Part shown: positions 1 through 12,576 of the stretch, in pieces | Position numbering within the stretch: position 1 is the stretch's first letter | Layout: each line of letters begins with the position of its first letter | NCBI GenBank assembly: GCA_959347315.1 | Contig: OY365817.1 | Location: 3,464,056 to 3,528,055 of the forward strand | Length of the DNA: 64,000 bases | DNA from: Bimastos eiseni | Taxonomy: Eukaryota; Annelida; Clitellata; Crassiclitellata; Lumbricidae | Direction: 5' to 3' | Notes under the pieces: generated by a model | The model's database searches: none | What the model was told of the DNA's origin: nothing | The model's input: the letters and a program-made list of their open reading frames with translations, nothing else | Position numbers and translations under genes: made by a program

Positions 1-95
1 AGTAGACCTACAACTGCAGTTGCGCCGTCGAAGAGCGTGCACTTCTGATGAAAAAATGCTGAAAGAAGGGCGATATCAATAACAGAATAAGAATA
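1..95 (+). mobile_element. SINE, 3' part, cut by the window edge
   Basis: The stretch matches the reverse complement of the body of the SINE copies at 33250-33452 and 56711-56922. Shared landmarks are GTTGCGCCGTCGAAGAG, GTGCACTTCTGA and GAAGGGCGATATCAA. The tRNA-like head would lie before base 1. It is in the opposite orientation to the other copies. Confidence 0.65.
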
Positions 96-2252
96 CAAGA
101 TACGCTGTCAAACGGTTGGTGTGTGGGCTCTACCAAGTATTTATTTTCAGAGCTTTGTGACTAAGTGAAACCTTGATTGAATAAAGCATTGAAGCTGGAA
201 GTATGTTTGGTTTTAACCTAAACTGAGCGTAAAGTGGGCGTGTCGTAGGTCCATTATCGAGTTAAACAAAATAGTGTTAAAAATGAAGTTATCATCCCTC
301 GATAAATATAGCCTAAATAAGTTTGCAAATAAATTTTATATACACTTAGACACAATATATGCAATTATGCATAGATTGAACGAAGACAAATGGTATGAAG
401 TTATTATTTTTGTAACGCTACTGTTATGCTCGTTGGATGGCAGCACGAAACGTGTTTACGGAAGACCGATTTAATGGGCTGATGGTCCGATAAACGGACT
501 CACGGTCGACGCTCAGTCAATTATTTATATGTTTGACCGACACAAAAGTTTTCTATCAGTAAATTCGATACAAAGAACACATTGTAAGTGATTACAAAAT
601 CTTTATCGACGTTTTGCGTTGTGACATCGATGAATAGCTGTGGCTGTCAGCAATTATTATTTCCAGTCAAATGTCAGAAACTGTAACCAGCGCATCTCAG
701 CTGTCGATGTTTATGAAGTCGCTACGTTCATACGATCGACAATCAGTGTCACTCTGATGATTCAGTGGCTTCCTCGATATGTTCATCTCGTAAGCAATGG
801 GATCATCTGCCATCTGTTCAAGTAGAAAAAGCGAAGTATTAGAGCTGACACAACCTACTCATGGCTCATCCAAAGTTTAATGTAATGCTTGCAACGCTAG
901 CACACGTCTAAGATTATGATGGCAATAATGGCAATACAGTTCAAATGAAATAAGTAGGCGTACATATATACTGAATATTTTGCAATTAATTTGCACCAAA
1001 GCTTTGTAACTTTCTCGCTGGCTCAGATGGCCTCAGTAGGGTTGAAGTTATTGATAGGGGCCTACATGCAGGTATTACTGGAGTTCGTCAATACCTATAC
1101 ATTATAAAAAATATTTTAAAAGATAAAAAATTTTGTATGAACAATCGTGCCAGTCTATGAAGTCTACTTCACAATGAAAATTTAAAGTGAACACGTTTTT
1201 GCCACAATGCCATACTCATTATTACAATTGATCAGCCACTGTGGTGGAAGGTTAATGCTGATCTTAGACTCTGAGCCAGATGGAAGTGAGTTAAGAAACA
1301 TAATCCTCGGACTATAGGGGGCCTTTGCAGGGAAAACAGTTACACGGGCTCACTTGCACATTTCCTTGTTGATGGCGTTCTAGCTGACCTAATAATTGTG
1401 TCTGATGCACTTGATGAAACGCTTCCTCACCAGTCCTTGACGACCCCTGATGAAGAAATATCTTCAGAGGAATACATTCTAGCAAGATATAGTACAGGAA
1501 ACCGTGATCTGTGTCCATAACAGCCTTAGCTGTCTCGTGTAAAGCATGATATTGAGAGATCTGTTGCATGTAGCAACTGCAACGGATCAGCATGCACAGA
1601 TTCATCTCAAATTGAATGCGATGAAGATTAATTGATAATTCATGAGACAATTAACTGTAGTCGATTATGCAGTCATTGCCAGATGCGTCTTCACTGGCTG
1701 GTTCAGGTTGAAATATAGCTGTCACTGTACCTAATTGGTGGATACCACCGCGTGTCAAGTCTAGGGACACATTAAAATATGGAATCGATGGAAGATTCAA
1801 ATAGACAGAGCTAATAGGATAGACTCAGAATCCTATCTGATGACTGCTAAACTATAGCTACCTGAATGGCGAGAAAGTTGTTTGCTTTATTGATCTTCAT
1901 TGTTCTAACTTGTTAGTCTTTATATCAGTTTTATTTAATTAAATCATTAAAAGTTATTCATTCATTTTTTAGATTTCGAGCAGTTCCCATCGCCTAGATA
2001 GAATCATCTCTAATTAGCTAGAAAATAGACTATTATATCACTGACTGAGGAGGAGGAGAGAGACGAATTCAAGGAAGATCAATGAGAAGGAAATTTTGAA
2101 TTTGTATTTTTCATATTCTTAAACTTTTTTATTTCCTATGTGATTTCCGTATAATGCACTTTCATACGAAAATTTATATGAATTTATGCTGCTCCATTAT
2201 GCATCGACGAGTTTCATAAGACCTTGTTTAAATATTAATCGTTGCAACTGAG
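96..2252. other. AT-rich stretch without a recognised gene
   Basis: I see no family-recognisable exon here. The longest open stretch is on minus at 1312-1650 (112 codons); it resembles no family I know, and its surroundings look like decayed repeat DNA. The final exon of the minus-strand symporter copy could lie here, but I could not find it. Confidence 0.4.
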
Positions 2253-2260
2253 GTTTCAGC

Positions 2261-3724
2261 CAGTGGCGTAGCGAGGCAAAGTGCCGCCTGGGGCGAGGGC
2301 AAAACATTCCGCCCCGTCTAATATTTTGAGTGTTTTCATTATATACACTATGATTATTCTATCTAGTATTTAATTCATTATCCAGTTAGTAACAGCATCA
2401 GCATGCACTGTCATAATTAAAACTGTTTGACTAATTAAAATGCGTTATCATTTGATATAAAATAAGAAAATAGATTAAGATAGTATTAACTAAGAAATAA
2501 ACTATTTATAAAGAGCAGGCTAGATCGAAAATTATAAAGTTCACTTAAAATTAAAATTAAACAGTAAAATTTGTATTCTTCCTCTCTACATATTGAAAGG
2601 AAAGTCTTAAATAATACCATTTAATCATGATGGGACGACAGTAAGTATATAGTAATTAGAATAGACTAGTAACTGGTAACTTATCATACAGATTACGGAT
2701 ACGGTACAGTTTCATACTTTCACTCCCACTAAACTAAAATATTAAACAGCATGAATATAGACTGTAGGCATTTGTCACTGCTGGCAGTCCAACTTCCTGG
2801 GTACCTCCGCTACTAAATGCAGCCAATTTAATCTAATAAAGGTACAAATTAAGAAAATAACAAAATAAATGAATATTTTTAATTTTTAACTGAAGTTAGT
2901 GTAAACATATTTAGCCGGTAAGTTTAAATCGAGTATAGATGAAAATAATAAATATAAAAAACTGCGCAGATGATCTTGTCGGCGATAAGTTTGTATTTAT
3001 TAACCCTAGTTGATTTAGTTTCTCCATTACTTTCGAACCTATCGAATGAAATAAATTAAGTAATAATAATAATGTCCAAATTCTCTTTTGCGCCATGTCC
3101 ATCAGGGCCAATTCCTGGCATAGGCGACATAGGAAGCCGCCTAAGGCGCCAAATTTCAGGGGCGCCGAATTTTAGGGATAACACGGTTGTTTCTCAGGAA
3201 TTAAATTTTGTAATGATATAAAAAGAAATTTATAAATTAGGTATCAAAAACTAGTTTTAGGCTAACTCCAATTCCAACAACGATATCCAATCTCTTAACA
3301 CCTCATTGAATCTCCTGCTCTTTCCCTATTAATTTTCCTATGCCAGAATCGTCTTTTTTCGAATTTGACAAAAATATTTTATGCGCCCCGTGCAGTGTGT
3401 GCCTGACCCCATATTTGCTCACATCTTACTGTTTATTCAACGAGGTGGGGCGCTAAATTACTTGAGGACTGCTCCGATGTCTATAAGCAATAGGTGTCAT
3501 TCGATCATTTCTATGGTACTTCGGTATATCATAGGCCTTTATGTTAGTTTTGAGTCGAGAAAAGCTAAAAAGCATTGTATCAGGTTTAGACAAGAGCAAC
3601 AAGAATCTTGTAGAATGCAACTTATACATCAATATTTGTTATTTATTTTCTTACCGAAATGCCGCCCCTAGGACAAGTGCCGCCTGGGGCGGTTCACCCC
3701 ACTCGCCCCGTCGCTAAGCCACTG
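2261..3724. mobile_element. hAT-type non-autonomous DNA transposon with 8-bp TSD
   Basis: The element starts CAGTGGCGTAGCGAGG and ends CGTCGCTAAGCCACTG, giving imperfect terminal inverted repeats of the common CAGTGGCGTAGC kind. It is flanked by a perfect 8-bp direct repeat, GTTTCAGC, at 2253-2260 and 3725-3732. An 8-bp duplication and CAG-type ends fit the hAT superfamily. The inside is AT-rich with two GCCGCC/GGGGCG-rich blocks near the ends, and no transposase is visible. It lies just beyond the last exon I can find in the minus-strand symporter copy. Confidence 0.8.
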
Positions 3725-5604
3725 GTTTCAGCAGACATACTTGCCAATAAAAAAACCTAGGCTCTTCGCGCGAATATGTGTTTTACTGTAATCGAGTATA
3801 ATTCAATATGTCTGTCCCGTTACTGCTGGAAAGCTGTAGTGATACCTTATTCAACTTACCTCGTTGCTGAGCTTTTCTGGTTGAGCCTGATTAGGTTTTT
3901 TCTTTTGACTGCTACAGTTACTGCAGTTTCTGAACCTCATTAAAAGACGGTCATCCAAGGCGTCCTCCAAAACTTTGTCTCCTAACAATTCGCGAAGAAC
4001 AACAGCCATTCAGCCACTGCTTATTTAATCTGATATACTTTCATGTATATAAATCTCACAATGTGTTTGTCTGTGTGTAGGCTACAAGCGAAGAAGCTCG
4101 CTAACGGAACTCTCTGACGATAAGAATAGCTTTTCAAAACATTGGTCAGCCAATTTCTAGGTCAACGTTGCGTCACACGCATGACTTTAAAGCCTATAAT
4201 TTTAAGCATTTAGCTTTCGATTTGGCCATGTGCTGACATTCAATATAAATAATAATCACCGGCTATTAAACTCACGTCATCTGGATGCGTAGCTAATTAA
4301 ACATGCAAATCAGGTTCAATAGTTAAAGACGACGGAGACATTCGATGACGAATGAATACGCACCGCTCGCCAATGAAATAATCACGAAAGGGTGATCTAA
4401 TGATGCATTCACTCAGATATATATACACTCAGTCTTCCTTCTTTTGATCGTCAGCATACGAGTACAACCCTACGACATTGAAAGGCCTCCTTAGCGCTAC
4501 AGTTAAACTATAGTGGTCCAAATGTAGACGGGACGAACAGTCGGACAATACCGTATGATGCTCCTTCTCATACGCCACATTAAACCATTAGCGACAAGCC
4601 GCGAGTGATTTTTAAGATTATGGTTGACACTTTATGAGGCATATCGTGGCTTTATTTCAGACGCCAAGAGAAGTTGTAGCGTAGAAATCTGAGTTCTGAG
4701 CCAGCGATTAACACGGTTGAGCGTGCGTCGAAAGTGCTGTACATGTGAAGTGATAACCTACTAAATATCAAGGAAACGATCATCCCAACTATCCATGTTG
4801 TCATCAGTCCGAAGAGCATGTACCACAAATAGGATAGACAATAAAGCCTCTTCAGACCGTGAAACTCTGTCTGCAAGAATGACATAAACAAAAATAGTCC
4901 CTCGTGTGTTGATTTTTGACGACACCGTTCCATATATAAGATGATTTGGTGTAGCCCTCCTCCTTTCTCCAGGCTTGGGACTGGCACTGGCACTGTCAAA
5001 GTCCAAGCAGTGGAGGAGTCCAATGGTTGCGAACCTTTATCTGGATCTAAGTCGTTCATCGGGCAGTCACCTTACCCCATCGTGAGCATATGTTTTATGC
5101 GTAAGTAGGACAACACTTATTAACTTCCAGCGAGATTTCTTTATTTTCCAATCCGCAACGTCAGTTTACACATTAAACAACAATATCTGGTCATTGCTAG
5201 AAGTTGGTTGTGTTGGTGTTTGTTGGTGATTAGCGTTTGATAACTTTAGCGAATCGATTACCTCTCTCGCCAAAGAAGGCGTGGCTACCTGTGGAACATT
5301 TCGTATACGTGAGGAAAGACATCGGCCGCCGATGTTCAATGCCATTTTAGTTAGAAACTTGATCCCTTCTGATCTCAGTTGGGTAATGGGTACCAACTAC
5401 CATTAGCTTCAAAGCACAGTAGACCTCTTACAGTTGAAATATACAATAATAGTTGCACCTGTAATAACTTACATGGTAACATTGGCCAACAACATGAATG
5501 CCAATTACCGAAAGCGTTTTAGGGAGAGTCCTAAAAGATGTTGAAGTAATGCTCAGGCACAATTATGCCTACAAAAACCAGACAGACCGAGAGAAACGGT
5601 TCAC

Positions 5605-6464
5605 AATGAAAATGTCGCAAGGATAATGTCGCGAAAAAATGTCGCAGTCAAAATATCGCAATTAAATATTATGTCGCACGTTAATGATGTCGCGCGATAT
5701 TATTATCGCAAGTCAAAATGTCGCAATTAAAAATTTCGCACGTTAATTAATAAAATCGCACCATAATAATATCGTCAGTCAAAATGTCGCATCATAATAG
5801 CTATTTTCATTAATAATAATTCTATTATTAATTATTTATTATGCGAACTATGTCTGTTTTGTGGGTATAATGAACTTTGGTAAATAGTGGTTTATTTTGG
5901 CACTTTCTTGCAACTAGGTCTATCATGCTCTCCCAATTTGGAATAGAAGCTGGACTGATGAAAGGAATCCTTGCTTAAGTCGGAGCTGGAATAAGGAATA
6001 TAATCTTGAAATTCTTGTTTAATTAGACGTTGCGGTGATGAAATCTTTCATTATTAGGCCTAATTAAAAGTCGGAGTGAAGAAAATAATTTTCTTTAATA
6101 AGAAGCTGCATTGATGAAAAGAATCATGGTTAAATAGAAGCGGTATCGATGAAAAACTTCTGCTGATGTGGAAGCTGGATCAGTGAAAGCAATTGAGCTC
6201 AAGTTGAAACTGGATTGATTCCCGCTTTCACTTAAACGACATTTATTTCATCAATCCCGCTCTAGTTAGACTTAATTTATTTCAATGATCCGGCTTACAG
6301 TCAAGCAGAAATCGTTTCATAATTCCCGAACTCACTTGACCTGCATACATTTTGACTTGCGATATTATTATCCTGCGACATTATTAACGTGCGAAATTTT
6401 TAAATGCGATATTTTGATTGTAACATTTTTATTCGCGACATTTTTTCATGCGACATTTTCATCG
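5605..6464. mobile_element. Foldback-type element with TCGC-rich arms
   Basis: Both ends carry inverted arms opening with ATGAAAATGTCGCA (right end TGCGACATTTTCAT). The left arm (about 5605-5790) is a run of about a dozen AATGTCGCAA-like units spaced 14-15 bp apart; the right arm (about 6355-6464) is the inverted counterpart. The middle repeats a degenerate GAAGCTGGATTGATGAAA unit. No open reading frame for a transposase is seen. It lies between exons 14 and 13 of copy A, ending about 60 bp from exon 13. Confidence 0.75.
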
Positions 6465-6894
6465 GATACCGAGACAAGCGAACAGAGACAGACAGAGACA
6501 AACAGAGACAAACAGACATACTGTGATGCCATGGCAAATGAAACTTACACTAGACGCCATTCTGATGGAGTCATTTGTTGGTTGACTGGTAACAGTACAG
6601 TTGTCACCATCAATTGATCCAAAGACGGTAGCGTTCCAATGATCGATGCAATAGTCGACTGATATTGGTGGCAGAGACGGATGCATATTTGGAACACTCA
6701 TTCATCCAACTGCCAGCCACATGCTCAAGATCACACCCACAGCAGCACCAGTCAACGCTCCCTTGATAAATTTACAACAATAAAAGCACGATAATTAAAA
6801 TGCGAACTGACTACTAAATGTGCTGCAAGCATCTTTTGAACCCAGTAGCAAATTTTCTTGCGAAATCTGTCAGTAACTTATTTATTAACTAATT

Positions 6895-7209
6895 CTCGCT
6901 GTCAGCCAATGTTGATTTAGACACTTGGGGCGCAAGTGGGTGGTGGTGTTTTGAAGGGCTGTTAGGGGCGAATGAGGTGGCAGATAAAAGGTATTGATAA
7001 GACGTTTTGATTGCTTGTATTAAGTCAATTGCTGCTCTGACTTCCGAAGAATACGGACGGTCGTTTTATGTTTTAATTTGTGTACACCAGTTTAGGCACT
7101 GTATTTTATGTTGTGAATAAAGAAAATTGAGAAAACAAGAAGACGTGTCTCGATCCTTGTAGTTTGGTAAGCTTAACTCAAGGAAAAGAAAGTTGAAGTT
7201 TACACTCGC
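6895..7209 (+). mobile_element. Solo LTR (family 1), 5-bp TSD CTCGC
   Basis: The LTR itself is 6900-7204 (305 bp). It starts TGTCAGCCAATGTTG and ends GAAGTTTACA, the TG...CA ends of an LTR. Perfect 5-bp direct repeats CTCGC flank it (6895-6899 and 7205-7209). An AATAAA sits before the end. Two more copies lie at 32599-32914 and 43048-43352. No internal retrotransposon sequence is next to it, so this is a solo LTR left by recombination. It sits in an intron of copy A in antisense orientation. Confidence 0.9.
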
Positions 7210-9178
7210 CATTGTTGGATCCGTCAAGACCCTTTGCACAGTGTGAACGGAGAATCTAGTACAGCTTAGGATAAAGCACCCAAAGGTGAGCACTGACCAA
7301 ATGTGAGCACTTTTGAGTATTTCACTTAATCAGCATAGGCGGTGGCGCCACTCAGTGAATATCCGTAATAGTAACATCAAACATGTCCGAGAAAGTTAAA
7401 AGAGTTTTCAACAACCTTTTTTCACAGAATGTCAGTGCTTTTGAATAAAACCCGATAAAAAAACTTATTTTTCCCTTTCATCGATAACTTGGTCTAATTT
7501 TTTGCCATGATACAACTACAGTTATTGTTAGAATGTGTATTATATCCACTTTATGAGTGAGCGATGATTTTTTATCCTGTACCGTTTAATTGTAAGGATC
7601 TTTTTCTTGCGCCAACTGCATGTTCCGAAATGTGAGCACCATTATCCGCCATATAGGCCTACGGCCCGGATTGTGAGCTAGGTGCTCACATTGCGGCCGG
7701 ATTGTGAGCATTTTGCTCAATCACATTTCCACATTTTAAGTGACAATTGGTTCATCGGAGATTCTGTGGCCTATTATTGGCATTAGTATTAGACTAGGCC
7801 CTATACCGTTTGTAGAACCTGCCTGCAGTATGCGTGAGCATGTTTGCTCACATTGCTAACCAAGGTGTGCTCACATTTAGTCCGGGTGCCCAAATGTGAG
7901 AATCTTTTTCAACATTTTATTTTTATATTTTAAAATATCATGTCAATGATTTGCAAATATAATGCATATAAAATTGTGTAGCCATTCATTTGATTTATCT
8001 CTTGCACATATCACAAGCTTGTTGCACTCAACCATTTTTCCATGATTTCACATTTTCGTAAAGGTGCTCACATTTGGGTATTTTACCATAATGCAATATA
8101 AGTAGTTGGATCTCATTCAAGTTAAGAAATTCAGCATACTCAAGTGAGAGAGACGTAGTGAAGCGTTCGCTTAGATTCAAACCTTCCAATTGGTGATTCT
8201 TGATGTTCCACCCAAGGCGAAGAAGCCAAAGAGAGGACCCATCACCGATCCATCTAACGCCCATGCTATCTGAATTATAACGGAATATGGCATAAATTAG
8301 ACAGGATAACTGTTCCTCTGTAACAACACACAGATGCATTTTCAAACTCTTCTAACAGAGTCTCAAACTTCAAAACATCATTGTAAAGTCGGATGCAGCC
8401 CCGCTCACAAAAAAATTAATAAAAACTTACCTAGCATATTTAACATATCTTCAGCGGAACTATGTTTAAAATTGCTAAAGAAATAATGAGATGCCACGAC
8501 CGGGCGAGTGATTGAATTTAGAAGCCTGTCCGTGATTCAGATGTATAAACATGACTTTCAGATGTGTAGGCCTAAATATGAATTTTAGAAGGACAAAATA
8601 TGATATTCAGCTGGACAAACATGAATTTCAGACGTGTAAGCATGAATTTTAGATGAGAGAACATGAATGTGACTTCATGTTAAATAAATATACACGCATG
8701 ACTTGTATTATATATAATTCCTACATAACATTTAATCAATATATTGAGCGCATACAAATGCTCCTACCTGTGTAATTGGACCAGGTATAAATGCTGCAAG
8801 GAATGCCACTGAAGTAGCTACGATGCCAAAGACCAAGACTGCAAATCATGATAACAAAATAAACGCGGACCAAGTAACATCTTCGTTGTCAACAGCGTAT
8901 AATCTGTATTTCGTCAATAGTTACTTTTATTCTAATGAGTTTGTATATGCACAGTGTCCGAGGGATAAAAAGGACCTCCTATTGACCATAAGTAAATTAA
9001 AATTCAAAGATGTTTCTGCTTTTGGAAAGCGGACATCCACTTCATAGACTTAAGAGTTTAAATAAATGGAGCACAATACCGTTTTTTTTCTGTTGTTGGA
9101 AATATTGCTGCCTGATATCAGAAAATGTTTAGATTACACATTTCAACAAGAGGGGTTTCAGCTCACCGACCTCGTTAG

Positions 9179-9439
9179 ACGGTTGAATTATTGACTAAGT
9201 TTCCTTCTGATATTTATGCGCCAAACAGTCTGAACTTCAATCCAGTGTATTACATGATGGAGATAATGCAAGAGGGTATATACGACAAAATAAAAGATGA
9301 TGGAGAACTTCGAGTGCGAATCGTTGATGCTGGAGAGGAATGTGATCACCTGGTTGTTGATGCTACCGTTGGTCAATGGCTCACGCGCCTTAGAGCTTGT
9401 GTTGAAACCGAAGTCGGACACTTTGAACACATATTCTGA
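9179..9439 (+). CDS. Unrecognised open exon-like stretch, no ATG
   Basis: An open frame of about 86 codons runs from a TAG at 9176 to a TGA just after the last codon. The translation has ordinary soluble-protein composition (it includes SLNFNPVYYMMEIMQEG and IVDAGEECDHLVVDATVGQW). There is no initiating ATG near its start and I do not recognise a family. It lies opposite the intron between exons 11 and 10 of copy A. It may be an exon of a nested gene, a retrocopy fragment or part of a mobile element. Confidence 0.35.
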   Translation, partial: TVELLTKFPSDIYAPNSLNFNPVYYMMEIMQEGIYDKIKDDGELRVRIVDAGEECDHLVVDATVGQWLTRLRACVETEVGHFEHIF

Positions 9440-10729
9440 TATTGTTCAAATACAAAAATGAATTTGAACTACTATGGAGTATTAGATAATTATGTCAGGA
9501 TTAAAACGGTTTTGGAATTTTAAACATCGACGAATATTTACTATTTTTTGCACATTAACATTAGGGCTCCTTTTCCCCGGACACAGTGTATGATATGTTT
9601 GACTTAATCAGGAACTTAGACTGGTTGTTTAGGAGACTGTGTGACCTGAAATTGGAAACCTCACTGGCTAACATGCAGCTTGAGAAAATTGGTAAGCCTA
9701 TAGTGTGCATTAGGTTTTACATTAGCAAATGACGAGTTCATCATGCGTAAAAGATACATAAACTTCCAGCAAATTGTGTGAACTGATATGTTAATTTTGG
9801 TAACAAAGTGATATATGGGTTGATCCACAACAGGAAATCATTCTTCTTTAGAAATGTGACGACCTTAGGTAACAATACCTAATATGCGGTTGACGATGGC
9901 CTTCCTGGATTCTGAAATGTCATTGAATGTCCTTTTAAGAAAATCCTCCCAACAATTTGCTGCTGAGCCACTTAGTTCAGATGATATAGAGCTGTCAACC
10001 ATTAATTCATTCAAAACATTGGTTAACATTTTACAAATGGCGATTTAAAGATTCAGTGACTATGACATATATGACTATCCCTCGTACTGAAGTCGCTGTA
10101 TCCAGTGATTCACAGGTCAATATTAAATGAAACGTGTTCTTACGCCTCCGAGGCACGAGTTTATGAAATCTTCGTTCAAACTGATTCACACAAATATTTG
10201 AATGTCTGGGTCACTAAATTAATAATTGTGTGCAAACTAAAATCAGGGTAGAGAAGAACATTACGTCCTTGCAGAATTTCATAACATTCGAGTTGAAATA
10301 ATAAAATACTTACAACATGAAACTTGTGACGAGAACTTGAGAGTTAGGCAGTAAAGAGTATGGAAAAGCAAAGCTTTTCAAAAAGTTTCATTATATCCCT
10401 CTTTCCATTTAACAAAGTATGAGCTTGTGATTTGATACGGGACCTGCATCACTCACGCCCGTATCGGGCAGGGACTTCAACATACTGGATGAAATCGCAG
10501 GTATTGAAGGTACCGGCTAGTATGTCAATAATGCGAGCTCCAAAGCCAGGGCAATTAAGTTCACCACTAAGCTAACATTTTTCACCAGCCTCGACATATA
10601 TGGATGACATGAGGTTAGCGAGGTCATCGTAGAAATCTCCCAATGAACCAGGTTGACGATAAATCTAAAATCGCACTAGACGAATCTCACACGAGGAAGT
10701 GCAGAGGCATGCGAATTGAGGGTGTATAC

Positions 10730-11150
10730 TGACCTCTGATTATATGTGTGATGTGATAGGGGCCATGCATGGCTGTCGTAAGTTAAATTCATTCTACTCC
10801 TGCAATAACTTTGATCATCGGCTCATATCATGCTTGTAATCATGCATTGTGGCATGCCATTTAATGAACGCTATTACGACTACTATTGTTATTACTCTCT
10901 TTCTTCTCGTTATTATTTTTTCTACCCGAGGTAGTTCTGATCCCTCAGGTGGTATAAAAATTGTCCAGAGACAGAACAAATTGGTGATCTGGAACGATTA
11001 CGTCTCCACCGATTCATTCGGTAAAAAGTACCACAAAACCCGATGATCGAGAGACGCTGATATATATAGCTAGCTTCTCGTGTGTTTCCGGATATAGACG
11101 AGTCAGGTTGTGAAAAATTAAGCCAATCGAATGGGCCCAACTATGTTGTG
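10730..11150 (-). mobile_element. RTE-like LINE, 3'-end fragment
   Basis: The minus strand encodes a short, broken stretch, SGNTREASYIYQRLSI, matching the end of the better-kept copies at 30960-31470 and 59535-59975. The sequence after the coding end (AATAACTTTGATCATCGG region) also matches the 31-kb copy. It is heavily degraded and lies in the copy A intron between exons 10 and 9. Confidence 0.6.
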
Positions 11151-11429
11151 ATGACGGTTATTGAATTCTCAGAATTCCACCTTCTGAGACGCAGACAAGT
11201 GCCCGAGTGACTACACGTCAAACACTGGGATTAGCAGCAAATAGGTCTAGTTTTATGAGCCTATATTCGTCTGACCTTAAGGCTCCTCCATAAAGCGTCG
11301 CCAGAAACAAACCGGCAAAACCAGGAGCATTTCTAAATACGGTTATCACAAAATGAGGAAGCAACTGAAACCAAATTAACAACCGACAAGTGATGAAAGT
11401 ACATTCTGAAACACAGTAAGAGCAGTTCG

Positions 11430-12154
11430 TCGCCTGAGAATTATCTTCGCGAATGAAAACGAGTTTGAAGTTTTGGCTGGAAAAATTTGAAATAAATTGC
11501 AAATAAACTTCCCTTACAATCTGTATAGATAACATGTCACACTATTTTAACACCCAAAAATTGCATAAAAAAGTGGAATTAAAGAAATATTGCAATTACA
11601 GATGCTCTTGAGAAATTGTTTTATAGACCAAAAATTGATTTTCAAAGAAAATTAATCATCCACCCGAAAACATAGACATGAAATGATTAAAATAAAGCGA
11701 TTAATACTTATTAACGAGTGTTTTCACTTAAATTTTCATAGGTATAGTGCGGATTTTGGGAAAAAATTTATGGATACACGGCACTATCATCCGGCCACAC
11801 GCATGATGCGTGTGGCCGGATGATAGTGCCGTGTATCCACAAATTTTAACGGTCATACCGTTAAATCTCCTGTGTCCAATCATTGATGAGATTTTTCAGG
11901 GTATGCGGCAAAGACACTGCTACACCGTGCAAACTTTTATCGTATCTCCATACAACTGGTGGAGATACGATAAAAAGGTGTCGGTAGGCAGGACATACGA
12001 CAGTTATTTTTCGCTAAATATCTCAAAAACGACATGTCGTATCTCTTAGTTATTGAAAGTAAACATTATAACATAGGCCTATGACCTGTTACAAATCAAC
12101 TCAAAAACGCATTTTCAGAAAGAAGTGGAGATTCGGCAAGAAATTCTCAGGCGA
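11430..12154. mobile_element. Foldback/MITE-like element with three internal hairpins
   Basis: The ends are a perfect 13-bp inverted repeat, TCGCCTGAGAATT (11430-11442) and its complement (12142-12154), with weaker pairing beyond. Inside are three hairpins in a row: a 69-bp palindrome at 11771-11839 (34-bp arms, one central base), a 19-bp hairpin at 11846-11864 (TTAACGGT-CAT-ACCGTTAA), and a 41-bp hairpin at 11935-11975 (16-bp arms). No coding sequence is seen. It begins 66 bp upstream of copy A exon 9 in gene sense. Confidence 0.7.
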
Positions 12155-12251
12155 CAATTTGCATCAAAAAGAATTTTAGTTTCTTTCAAACTGGATCTAG
12201 TAAAAGGAATCCAATCGAATGTGGGTTGATGATATAATACAGTCTCTATCA

Positions 12252-12576
12252 TCTAATCCAGCGTTTCCCAAACTGTGTTCCTCGGAACCCCCTAGGTTCC
12301 GTGAGGTGAAGACAAGGGTTCCGCAGAAAACTTTTAGCGTGAACAAATATAGGATTATTGCTTTAACATCTGCGTATATAACTTTATATGAAAGAGAATT
12401 CAGATGTCATTGTCATCGATCTTCGTGTAATTATCAATATAATCTAGGCTTAAACCTTTGTCTGAATTCTCAAGCGTCTGTAGCCTACCTGCAATAGAAT
12501 ATGCTAGTACCGCCCAAAAAGTTTAATATCTAAAGGGTTCCACGGCCACAAAAGATGGGGAAACGCTTATCTAATC
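12252..12576. mobile_element. hAT-type MITE with perfect 8-bp TSD
   Basis: The element (12260-12568, 309 bp) begins CAGCGTTTCCCAAACTG and ends GATGGGGAAACGCTT, with inverted GCGTTTCCC ends. Perfect 8-bp repeats ATCTAATC flank it at 12252-12259 and 12569-12576. The ends also carry GGTTCC-rich subterminal repeats. No transposase is seen. It lies between exons 9 and 6 of copy A, where exons 7 and 8 would be expected. Confidence 0.85.

Noticed and set aside
4652..5059. Minus-strand frame of 135 codons taken as a single gene
   Set aside because: Only its middle (4758-4870) is exon 14 of symporter copy A; the rest is intron read-through.
8540..8670. ATGAATTTTAGA-like motif repeated a few times
   Set aside because: The units are too short and uneven to call a satellite or an element; no ends are visible.
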